The notes beneath the pieces are model-generated. The model did no database searches and had not been told where the DNA came from. It saw only the letters and a program-made list of their open reading frames with translations. The translations under genes and the position numbers were made by a program. Below are positions 12,966-23,450 of a DNA stretch of 64,000 bases, one piece after another. Source of the DNA: Echinostoma caproni (taxonomy: Eukaryota; Platyhelminthes; Trematoda; Plagiorchiida; Echinostomatidae); assembly GCA_900618425.1 (NCBI GenBank), contig UZAN01040565.1, forward strand, positions 1 through 64,000. Reading direction: 5' to 3'. Positions within the stretch are counted from its first letter, which is position 1; every line of letters begins with the position of its first letter.

Positions 12966-15900
12966 GCCATCACCGGTTGACCTCTACAGTCCCAACGCGT
13001 TTTTTTAATGTGCTATCTTCCACAGAGTGTAAACTTCTTCCCTTCTCCCTAGAACGAAAAATCGCCCGAAGTGTTGATGGCAACATTTGAAGTAGTGTGA
13101 ATCAATCACTGAGCAGATAGAATAGCCAGGGTAATAAAATGGCTGTTACACACATTTTTTCACATATGATTTCTACCTTTGGTCGAACTCGATTTTATTA
13201 CCAATTTGCCTCATCTATCCAGGTACAGCGGTACAGAAGCTATTTGCCTCCCGGAGGATTGATAGCAAAACTATTGTGTTTGCCCGGCTTCGCGGTTCTG
13301 ATTCTTTCTTGAATGGTGCAGTTCTGTGCACTATATTTTTCTTCTTCGCGTTTACGTTCTTCCTATCTTGCTGCATTAAGCTTTGCAATGGAATTCGTTG
13401 CTTGTGCATGTAAATTTAGGTCTTTCCTCCGATCCACTGATTAGGCGCCGGGGCGCAATATTCTACAACTCAGCTATAGGCCAGTTGCGGTGTAAATGAA
13501 CTCATCTAAATCCCTGTTGCTCATTCCTCCTTCTCGTTCTATAGAAACATTTGCAATTTGGCTATTTTTTATCCAGCATGAGGAAGCCACTTTTGGGAAG
13601 TTGTTTCCCATGCGTGTTCGTACCAATTAAAAAGTTCCCGGTCAGTGGGCGGTCCGAGGGAGCACATGACAAGGAACAATACACGGTTCGAAGACTTATC
13701 AGGGAAGCCAAATAATTAGCCGAAACCACCAGAGAGAAAAACAAAGCGCACGAACTCAATCAATCGTCGGTTCACGAAACATGCAATCAGAACACGCGAT
13801 TTTTTCTCGGGGTTAATCACATTAACTACTGTATGCACGAATCACTGGACATTGTTTGCATGATGTTGACGAGAGCCCACCAGAAAACACTACCGCACAA
13901 CCATGGGCACCCGGCATCACGAGGCACAATACCATCCAGTAAGGATAGATTATTCCAGTTGGATTCTCACGAACAGGGAGTGAAATATGTTGTAACCAGT
14001 GAACCGTTGCGCGCGGGGGCCCGGTGAGAACCCAGTGAGGAATAAGCATTTATTTTGGTTCTTACACATAAAGAATAATATGAAAAATCTTATTCCTGAT
14101 AACGGATTGAGCAATAGTGTTTGAAATTTCTATCATGATTATGTACGCATTGAGAGGTGATAGAAAGGAACGGTTTTCAGACAAAACCGATGTGCCCTCA
14201 ACCGGTTTGTCTCGGTTCACTGATATCATGAGAGCTTGTAAACTTATAATGAAACAGTTCATGTGAGCGGAGCCATGTCAAAACACTATTTAAATCTATC
14301 CTATGTAACGGTTCAGTTAGGTTCCTTGTATTATTCATGTCCTTAGTGTGATTATCATTCGTATATCAAAGGTTAGGTCCATGCTCCAATCATCTTTATT
14401 TTTATGCAGCCTCATTATATGACCCGATACCTTGAGTATAAATGTTATTTTGCCCACTTTATTAAATGAGCACTCAGTCCCTATGGTTTTACCGCTCAGC
14501 GACTCTCAAGTTCAGTAAACGCTTATGTGTGATTTAAAATGCGAGATACATTTAAACATGCACTGATGATATCAGCTCGGCTGGTGATGAAATGTTTGCA
14601 AACAAACTGTCAAGCTCGGCGAAAAGGTGAAAAGTAAGTTTGTAAAATGAACAATAGAAAAGATGATGCATGACTATTTGTCCCAGGTTACTTGATAAAT
14701 AATCACCAAACGTCGTGCATTCCTTTGTTTCTGTTAACCAATACTACTTTTGGTATGTCCTAATCAACCGGAGCTGGGTTTCCGTTGACAGGCATTCTGA
14801 GGTTGAAGCCCGCTTCATTAAAACAAATCCTCTTCAAATCAGTGATAGATACTTTACATGAAACAGTCCCTTTTTGAGTCGGGTGGTGATCTCTTTCAGC
14901 AGATTCACACGAGTGTGGTGTTGTTCTTCTTTTAAACAAGCAGAATATCTGTCGAATCGAATTGGTGATTGAGAGTGAAATGAGAATATGCACGCATCGG
15001 AACTATAACCACAATTTTCTGGACTCTAGTTGTTCTTTCTCTCAATAAGGAACTGGTTTTGGTCAAGATGACTAAAAGTAAATTTTTATTAGGAATGTTA
15101 AAATACAGTCATAGATGTTCGAAGAAAATTAGAAAAATACCGTGCAGATTTGTCATGAACAATGCAACTCCAATGATTGTAAAAAGAGTTATGATGCAGG
15201 CAAGATTCAGTATTGCAGGGGTTCTGTTTATTCACTCTTAGGAATTCGTTTTCGGTTGGGCCAGGCATGATACTTTGAGCATACACTACAGAGATATTCA
15301 GTAACGTGATTACGAAAGTACGGGCATTCAGACTCAGCACTGAACGATAATGTGATTAAGTGTTATAAACGTTCCGTTCTTCAGGCACATACGCTTGCAT
15401 TGTTAAGGTTGACTTAAGATGATATCGACTAAGTGGGCCATTTTGAAGATTAGAGTTTATGTAATTCGCAATTACTAGGACAATAGCAAATTTGAGCATG
15501 TACCCTTCGGACTCCGTTTGCTATTGGATTTTTCTTACACACACATATAAATGTTTTCAATATTTGCTTGCAAAGATAACAGGTGTTTTCTTTGAACCCA
15601 TCACGGCACTAGTCAATAAAACTTGCGTGGCTGTTTGTACGCAAGCTTCAAATTCTGGAGGCAGTTAGTAGTCCTATATGACCTTGGCAATACTGCTTGC
15701 GCTAATCCAAGATTATATAAGATTAGACTATCCAGGGTAGTTATTCGGATGACTGAACACCGAACGATTTACGGTTGAAGTTTTCTATTCGATTCACAGG
15801 TTGAATCGCTTTACTGACGATAATCAAACGTAGATTAAAACAGCTTCACTTTGAGAGTTTTCCTAAACGTTCCACTGTATACTTTTATTCATAAATTAAG

Positions 15901-15985
15901 GCCAGATTTGCATGTTTATGTAATAATCAGATTGAAGATCACAATAATCGAGAAAGCAGAATTTCGTTCGCATGAAGGATGAACA
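12966..15985. other. No recognisable gene
   Basis: No exon or element could be named. Two GC-richer patches are noted: 13430-13500 (GCGCCGGGGCGCAATATTC) and 13820-14050, where both strands carry frames of 64-75 codons. They look like fragments of an unidentified repeat rather than host genes. Confidence 0.45.
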
Positions 15986-15989
15986 TACA

Positions 15990-16310
15990 TTTGAACTGGT
16001 TTCCGTTTTCGTTCTGGTCAATAACCAAAATGCACTATCGGGCGGTCGCTTTGGTTGCTGTCTCACGGCTGCCCATCTGGATGAAGGAGTGGAAGGATGA
16101 TTGAAATGTTCAAATAAACATCAGAGTAAAATAGGAGAATTTATGAAGACTATGTTTTAAAGAAATACAGAAGATGTTCATCGCTGCTTGCGACACAGCC
16201 ATATCATTCAGTGTATCTAACCATTGATTGAGCTGACCGCAATGTCCCTATCCAGCCAGTCTAACGTGAACGATGTGAGCAGGTTTCCCATTGACATTTA
16301 TCGCATTCAA
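15990..16310 (-). mobile_element. RTE relic 1: 3' tail
   Basis: On the minus strand this stretch carries the family 3' end: CAATGGTTAGATACACTGAA (C-terminal codons W-L-E/D-T-L-like), then GACAGCAACCAAAGC and AGTGCA near 16030-16070. The layout equals the other three tails. It joins the RT relic to the right without a break, so it is the 3' end of the same minus-strand insertion. Confidence 0.78.
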
Positions 16311-17430
16311 GTAATCAACCCACCCTTTACATTTTTCTACTGACCACCTGACGTAGCAAACAGTAACCGTTGAGGCAGTTGATTTGCGGCAAAGCCCAAC
16401 ACAGTTCAACCAAATTACCCCTCGGAGGTCAATCGATTGCTACATTTGGCGATCCCACCTAACCTCGGCATTCCTTGACCGGTTACTCCACCAGATTCAT
16501 GTTACTCAGCGTAGACAGATGTGTTCGAAAACCGACAGTCTACCTTCATTCCGTTTTCTTAATGGTGAAGTCCCAGCGCCAGATGACATAACTGAATGAC
16601 CTGCTGGAGCTTTCACATGACCATTCTTGATGGCCTCAAAAATGACTTAACTTGGCAAATACCGAAAGATTCTTTTTAATGTGATCTGGCAGTCCAAATA
16701 ACAAAAAAAATTGTCATTCCTCGTCTACTTGTTCGGTGGAACAGGTTTTGGAGCTGAAATAACCCAAACGTTCAAGGATGGACACATAGTAACACTAACA
16801 CTCAGTATATCCAGAAAGGTTTGAAACTTACAGGTAAATTCACTTGGCTGTAAAATGTCATGAGTGTACTCCAGATAAGATAATCTATAATCTTAGAGTA
16901 AATTGATGCCTCTATCCTCGCACGAAGAAACGGCTGTTTCCAGGATCAAATTTAAAACAAAGTTAAATAAAAAGAAGAGAAGGTAACTCTGACGGACACC
17001 ACTTTGCAAGATGAACTTGGGCGGAAACATTCCATAAGCTCTGGCCATTAGTCTAAAAAGTGATCCCAAAGCTAAAATTACCTTCTCAGATTTACTATTT
17101 GAAGAAAGGCAGCACCGGTGAATACAGCTGACTGATTGGAGCAAAGTAAAATTGTTAGATTTTTCAAAAAACGTCTTTTTCTCTAAATTCTAACGAAGAG
17201 TGAAAATTTGGTCGATACAACCTCGATCACTTCTAAGTCCAGCCTGATTCTTACGTGTTATCACATGTTCACGTGCGGCAGACAATCGACGATTTATGAT
17301 CCCAGTTTCCAGTAGGAAGCGACGATGATTAAAGTAATTAATGCATGGTTATCACTAGAAGCCTTATCATCTTTCTTTGAGATGACCAACTCCAAAACTA
17401 ACGCTAACCCTTCATCCTTAGAAAAAGATA
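16311..17430 (-). pseudogene. RTE relic 1: reverse transcriptase
   Basis: Read leftward, the frame near 17290-17180 gives INRRLSAAREHVITRKNQAG, then GCIDQIFTLR, the conserved N-terminal RT block of RTE elements (usually NQAGFR.GRGC.DQIFTLR). A decayed motif A region follows. Then come PPKFILQSGVRQS and LFFLFNFVLNLILE near 17040-16950, the motif B region (usually SGVRQGCPLSPFLFN). Further left are remnants of the post-catalytic part, FQTFLDILSVSVTM near 16800 and RLSVFEHICLR near 16550-16500. Numerous stops and frameshifts make it non-functional. RT copies the element RNA at a nicked chromosomal site. The identification rests on several ordered motifs. Confidence 0.83.
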
Positions 17431-17459
17431 GAGATCATACATCGTATGCATAGTGCACT

Positions 17460-18010
17460 TGCAACTGCCGTTTGCATTGTATTGCAAGGAACCATTTCCA
17501 GGACTCTCGTTACAGAAATTTACGAAGTGTAGGTAGAATCTTGCTCATAGCAGAGGGTAGTAGGTGTACACGGGTGTTGACTAGTGAGAGGGTCAGCCAT
17601 AAATGAATCCGCAGTGACGGTGGCCGATGGACATATAGTCGATTAGAGCCCTTTGCTGTGTAGGGGTAGAATGTTTTCGTGTGAAGCGATGTCATTTCTT
17701 GGAGAAATAGTTGGTTCGCTATAGAACCAATCTGTGGTCCACACCTAGTTGAAGTGGGCGGTCTTCATTCTCTTTTCGGTTGGCCGCCAAGGCAACTTTG
17801 TCATTCGTCCAGGAATCCCCATTGTGATTATTTGCCTCCANNTGACCGAGCACACATATGTAATTAAGAAGTATCCTTTTACAATGTATCCTTGATTTCG
17901 GATGCACTGTAATCGGTTGGCGCATACACGGAAAGGATGGATAAACACCGAGGCTTCCCTATACGGCTTTTGGCTCGGACTGAATTGTTGAAAAAAGAGC
18001 ACGGTGGTTT
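17460..18010 (-). pseudogene. RTE relic 1: endonuclease domain
   Basis: On the minus strand, LSILSVYAPTDYSASEIKDT (about 17950-17890) is followed in a shifted frame, across two N bases at 17841-17842, by EANNHNGDSWTNDK and RKENEDRPLQLGVDHRLVL (about 17770-17720). Then comes a broken stretch containing IDYMSIGHRH and STPVYTY (17650-17560). This fits the central and C-terminal parts of the AP-type endonuclease of RTE ORF2: VSVYAPT, GDMNAQ, NG.RLL.LC..H.L and IDHI.I blocks. The orientation agrees with the RT to its left. The EN-RT linker appears shortened. Frameshifts and lost catalytic residues make it inactive. Confidence 0.72.
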
Positions 18011-18900
18011 ACTGACTGGAATATAACCAAGAAGCGAGCTAAAAGCCTTAACCTTTAGCGCAATCCAAAGAACATAAACCCACGACCTTCTGATACCAAA
18101 GCAATTAACATAAGAGCATTAAGCTTGAGAATGAAGTATGAAATAAAGAACGCAGTGTTTATTAGACTGCTGTATTGCATGTTTCTTTAGCTGACACAGC
18201 ATTCACATAATTGAAAATTTCAGGGGTTTTAGCTAAGGCTTGCTGTTGGTCACATGGGTTTGTGAGACGTTAGGACATCACATACTTACTTCGCGTTAGT
18301 CCACACCGATGAATGAGTTTGTCTTTGGGAACTCGGACTGGAGTATTGACTCAAAAATCTGACCCATTAAAGAGATCCCACGTGGGTGCGTGATTAAGTA
18401 CTCCTGTGGGAGTTTATAGGTATCCATCACGCGAAGCCTTCGGGTTTTACTTCAGAATATTGTTCACTGGTACGCTGAGTGATGGTCCGCTATCCGGGAT
18501 CGGCCCTTAGTTCAGTGCACCCATTGTGACAGATGGAGAGTGGACGAGTCAGCACTTTGTTGGCTGCTGGTCGCCAAACTTTAAGGGACGGTATCTGTTC
18601 CATGTAGTATAAATATTTCTCCCGATTTCTGGAGGTTGCCCCAGGTTAACTTCTCATAAGTTCTTCTAGCACGGGGTTTTGCCCGGTACCCTGCTGTATC
18701 CAGTGTTTCTTGGCTGAAGGAACCTCTGCATAGGCGGAGTGAATAGTCAAAGGGAAACAGGAGGTGAATAATCCGCTGACGTTGTGAGACTGAGCTTTGT
18801 CTGTCCTCTGTCCTTTGACATTGTTTGGATATGCGTTTAAAAAGGTAAAAAATCTGTGTAGCTCGCATGATCATAAAAGATCACAAGCTATCGCACTATA
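18011..18900 (-). other. Possible 5' part of RTE relic 1
   Basis: This stretch lies directly upstream, on the minus strand, of the RTE endonuclease. It is richer in G and C than its surroundings between about 18300 and 18800. A 97-codon minus-strand frame (18581-18874) has no domain I recognise. Position and composition suggest 5' UTR or decayed N-terminal endonuclease of the same insertion, but no motif proves it. Confidence 0.3.
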
Positions 18901-20970
18901 TCAAGGTGCAGTCTCCGAGTGATGATTGTTGTTGTTAATGAAAAAAATCAACACAATAAATTATCTCTCCTTTCTTTGGTGTGCAACAAACCAATAAACT
19001 ACCTTCCTTTTATTGGAGATAACAGTTGGACAAAAATGACTTGACAACTCTCGTCAGGATCGACATAAGCTGTCTGGCAAAATGACAACACAAACCTTCC
19101 ATTTGATGTGCTTGTTACATCTGGACCTTAGTTGCAATGATGTGCTTTGATGTTTCTGCCGTCCAATTTCCACAGTGCACTAGCAAACACAACCAGTGTT
19201 GCCTTAGCTGTAGCTTGCGCTAATAACACGAAATCCCAGGATGGTTCAATAGATATGGGATTTTGAAGCTTCCCTACAGTTTTCATCCAAACTATCTTTA
19301 ACATCCTTGTTGGAAGCTTACCTTTCAGGTTACAGTGACATCTCAGACAGTCAAAGCTATTCACCGTCCGGTTCAGCCTATGCGTTGCATGGTTTAATAA
19401 GATGAGTATGAATACAAAATAGCAAAGCAAGTTTAAATTATCAAATGTGCCAATTCAATTGTCCATCGAAGCTTGAAATTATCAAAGATAGAGGCGTTCA
19501 ACTCGTGTATCAGGCCATCTTTAAGCTTTACTCAAGTGTTGAGGCCAAATATCCAGAGCGAAAGTTTAGTCAAAGCATCTATGATGTGTCCAATCACAGT
19601 GCACTGCCAATAAAACGCACACCTGACCGTTCATGGGAATCTGTATTGCTTCATTCGGCTGCGCTTAGCTCGTAGATAAAATATGTAATCCACAGCTGCA
19701 ATACCATGTCAAGCGTGATGGGATAGTGACAGAATAATTTCGAAACTGTTCCTCACAGAAACCAAGTAAAATGTTTCTGAATTCGAACTCGTTCAACTAT
19801 GGTCATCTACGTTACACTGTTCTGTTTATGATATCTTTATATGTTCTGAATTACCTAGTGTAACAGGACGTTCGTTTTGTAGTTTTCTGTTCGCAGTCGA
19901 TCGAACTAAACAGTGACGGGTCTCTACGCTGCAGTCAGCCGTACCATTATTGTACGCACGTATTTTGAAACCAAAGTTTATTAAACTATCGCAAAAGGAT
20001 TTCAAACGTGCTTACTTACGTGCTTACGTAAAGCGGCGCTGGGGAAAACTGACTATTGACGTATACAAGTGATTGAGTTTGATATACCCATTTATTAAGT
20101 TGATTGAGAAGTGCCAAACATGAATATATCCTCTAGCATGATTTGACCAGGATTTTTCGATAATTCTCCTCTATAAAGAGTCCAATTTGTGTTTCTCTTG
20201 CTCTATATTCTCAGAACGAATGAGGTTTGGGCCATATCTTTTGATCACCTATTGGTGTTCACGGATAGGTTTCTTCCAGTTAGTTCGATGAATTTTGTTG
20301 TGTAGCCTTCTTAGCTTATTATGTGAATAACATTGTACTTATATTTAACCATTGATTTAATTTTTTTGATAATAAAGAATTTCCCATAGAAAGGCGGTGC
20401 GTTTGTAACCCATATGGATCCCCTATCGGTGTTGCAGTTTTGCTGTTCTGTTGAAAATATTGTTGATGTAGAACAAGTTTTATCGTTCCTGTTCTGCGTT
20501 TGTTGTTTGTTTCATACTATCAGTCAAATTTCGTTTGAGGGAGAATATTCTCAAGAAATTTGCTTCTTTCATTATAGTGGTAGTGATGCTGCATGTTCCG
20601 GATTGCACGGATAGTAAAAATGTTTCAAACATTTAGGATAAAATTATCTCAAAGCATACAAAAACTCCATAAATGTGATCCTATCTCACGGGTCAACTTC
20701 GAGTTATACCAACTATGTTTTAAATAGGGTTTCTGCGCTCAATAGGTCGTTATTTTCAAAAGCATAACGGCAACATTTTAGTTAAATGAGTTGGGCTTCT
20801 GGAGGTAAACACTGGTGTCAACTTTTGGTTCCCAGTGCATATTCAAGAAACCCAGAGAGATGAAAACTCGTCGTGCTTTTCTGGCATCAGAGTCAGTTCT
20901 TGGGTTCCCATCTCTGCAAAAATGGTACCATTACTAATGTCCACTAGAATCTTGCACAGTTTACATCAAG
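18901..20970. other. No recognisable gene
   Basis: No supported feature. A 100-codon minus-strand frame (19128-19430) and a 76-codon plus-strand frame (19445-19675) are unassigned. The latter is moderately charged and ends in a Ser-rich tail, but no family is evident. Confidence 0.45.
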
Positions 20971-20974
20971 ACGG

Positions 20975-21160
20975 TGGTGGCCCAATGGTAACGTCACTAA
21001 ATTTCCACCTTGAAGAACGTGTGTCCCAACCCCACCACCATAGCCTGAAGTTCCTTTATGGTAGCTCTTTGGCTGGCCGCTTTCCCCCCCTAAAAATTGT
21101 ATCATTGTGTATTCAATAAAAGGAAATAAAATATAAAATAAATGAAAAAACAAACGTCAA
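20975..21160 (+). repeat. Candidate tRNA-derived SINE
   Basis: GGTGGCCCAATGGTAACGTC at about 20982-21001 fits the RNA polymerase III A-box consensus (TRGCNNARYNGG) closely. About 30 bases on, GAACGTGTGTCC is only a poor B-box. The segment ends in an A-rich tail (AATAAAAGGAAATAAAAT and onward, 21115-21160). Head plus A-rich tail is the usual SINE plan. With a single copy visible here the call is tentative; chance similarity is quite possible. Confidence 0.25.
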
Positions 21161-21795
21161 CCAGATCAGTCGTTCTTGAAACATTTCTCGACACTAAATA
21201 CCATAACACTTCATTCAGGAATTCAAAGAATATAGCTTTAAACTCTTACAAATCACTCTGCATTCTGACCGGGCTATTAACTGTCGCGCGCATGCATTAG
21301 TTGCGTGCTTTCGGGATTGTAAGAATAGTGCCATTTTAGTTACTCCTAGCATACAACCATACAATTTTAAATAGTTTTTTCCAAATTGGACACACTTGTC
21401 AACTGATTTCTCGTATTTTGTGCGGCCTATTATATCTAGACAGAAGCCAGGCAAAATGTTACGAAAAACATGGTGTTATTGATTGTTCATTTGAGTAACC
21501 TTGTAAAACGTGGCATATGTTACTACATCGGATACTGTTTAAGTCATTTCGGATCAGCAACTTTACAGGTAAGAGAATCGAAAACTTGGATTTTGATTGC
21601 CATTAACAGAACGTGAACGATGCGCATATTACGCGGTATCCTATGAGTGCAATCAATACCAAACACAATTAAAGTATAGATGATTTACGTAATTTATTGG
21701 GCAATTTATCGTGCAGATTGTTTTTAGTATTCGTGATCTGGGTATTCACATTTCGCACAACCTTTGACTTTTGACCTAAGGGTTCTTGTTTGAAA
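21161..21795. other. No recognisable gene
   Basis: AT-rich sequence with no supported feature. Confidence 0.5.
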
Positions 21796-21799
21796 TTCG

Positions 21800-22059
21800 T
21801 CGGAAAAGAGTCAGTTTCAGTTTTTACAACCATAAGCCATGCACTTTCGTGCTCCGGTTTTGGTTGCTGTCTTTTGGTTGTCCATTTGGGTAAAAGAGCA
21901 AAATGAAGATGGGAATGTCGACGCAAATTCAAGCGAACGATGGGGAATTCACAGAGAGTGGTGTTAGGAGAATAACGAGTGGATGCATGAGCGCCATTGT
22001 TTGCAACACCCAGCCATATCACTCAGTGTCTCGAACCATCGGTTACGATCATCCCGAGG
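21800..22059 (-). mobile_element. RTE relic 2: 3' tail
   Basis: On the minus strand this is the same RTE 3' end as in the other copies: CCTCGGGATGATCGTAACCG then ATGGTTCGAGACACTGAGTG, later CAACCAAAAGACAGCAACC. It is nearly identical over the first block to the plus-strand copy at 62.8 kb. It abuts the assembly gap to the right, and the RT part of the same element resumes beyond that gap. Confidence 0.82.
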
Positions 22060-22586
22060 NNNNNNNNNNNNNNNNNNNNNNNNNNNNNNNNNNNNNNNNN
22101 NNNNNNNNNNNNNNNNNNNNNNNNNNNNNNNNNNNNNNNNNNNNNNNNNNNNNNNNNNNNNNNNNNNNNNNNNNNNNNNNNNNNNNNNNNNNNNNNNNNN
22201 NNNNNNNNNNNNNNNNNNNNNNNNNNNNNNNNNNNNNNNNNNNNNNNNNNNNNNNNNNNNNNNNNNNNNNNNNNNNNNNNNNNNNNNNNNNNNNNNNNNN
22301 NNNNNNNNNNNNNNNNNNNNNNNNNNNNNNNNNNNNNNNNNNNNNNNNNNNNNNNNNNNNNNNNNNNNNNNNNNNNNNNNNNNNNNNNNNNNNNNNNNNN
22401 NNNNNNNNNNNNNNNNNNNNNNNNNNNNNNNNNNNNNNNNNNNNNNNNNNNNNNNNNNNNNNNNNNNNNNNNNNNNNNNNNNNNNNNNNNNNNNNNNNNN
22501 NNNNNNNNNNNNNNNNNNNNNNNNNNNNNNNNNNNNNNNNNNNNNNNNNNNNNNNNNNNNNNNNNNNNNNNNNNNNNNNNNNNNNN
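22060..22586. other. Assembly gap (527 N)
   Basis: A run of N lies inside RTE relic 2. The flanks are the element's 3' tail (left) and its RT C-terminal region (right), in the same orientation. The missing bases therefore probably encode the ORF2 C-terminus. Apparent long frames crossing the N run are artefacts. Confidence 0.97.
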
Positions 22587-23450
22587 AGTCCGGTTACCCC
22601 ACCAGACACGTGCAATGCTACGTAGACAGCGGTGTTTGAACACCGATAATCTATTTTATCCTGTTCCCTTAGTGGCCAAGTCTCTGCGCCGTAGAGCAGG
22701 ACTGGTCAAACTGCTGCCGCATACACTCGACCCTTCACAGACAGCCGGATATCGCGACGGCGCCACAAATGTCTCAAGTTGGCAAATGCCAAACGAGCCT
22801 TTTGTATGCGCGCCGACACTTCATCTGTGATGCGTCCGCCAGGTGAGATATAGCTGCCTTGATAGCAAAATTTGTCTACCTCCTCTACTACTTTCCCAGT
22901 TAGGGTGAGACTCGGTGCTGGATCAACCCAATCTTGTAGTACAGTACATTTTACACTTTGAAGGTGCAAAACGCATATCGAACATGGCTACACTAGCACT
23001 TGAGCTATCCAGAAAAGCTAGCAACTTACCTGGATCATCACTTGGTAGTACAATGCCGGAAAACAGTAACAAACGGAGATTCATGTTCCACAAATCTAAC
23101 GCATGCGGAATAGAACGATAATCTGATCCATCTTCTAGACCTAATAACAAAACACCTCTGTTGGGAAATGATGTTGAGATCAAGCCAAGGGGAAATACAA
23201 AAGCGACATTTAGACGGGGTCGTACAGGTGAACCAAGAATTCTTGTACACCAAATGATTACATCCCCAAATAGCCGCAGTTGAATTATGAGTTTCAGTAT
23301 TGTGGTCGCAATCAGCAAGGTAAAACTACAAATAATTAGTGAAGAATGTCGTGCAGCTTGAACCAATTTATGGTGTTGACCACGTCAATTTGGCTGCCCC
23401 CAGAATATCTCATAAAATAGTTACGCAATGGTGCCGACGGACCACAGAAA
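22587..23450 (-). pseudogene. RTE relic 2: reverse transcriptase C-terminal half
   Basis: Reading leftward on the minus strand: a decayed catalytic region around 23250-23060, then VLPSDDPGKLLAFLD, VAMFDMRFAPSKCK (about 23060-22950), LQDWVDPAP and VDKFCYQGSYISPGG. Next come ITDEVSARIQKARLAFANL, RHLWRRRDIRLSVKGRVY (22880-22710), the frame-shifted ...LLYGAETWPLRE-like stretch, and FEHRCLRSIARVWWGNRT at the gap edge. These blocks are diagnostic of trematode RTE-type RTs. The expected YADDIVLLSDDPGK motif is degraded before SDDPGK, so the active site is lost. A frameshift near 22950 separates two otherwise open frames. The 22710-22970 segment is unusually well preserved. Confidence 0.88.

Noticed and set aside
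21903..22830. Long frames of 188-277 codons on both strands
   Set aside because: They are open only because they cross the N run at 22060-22586.
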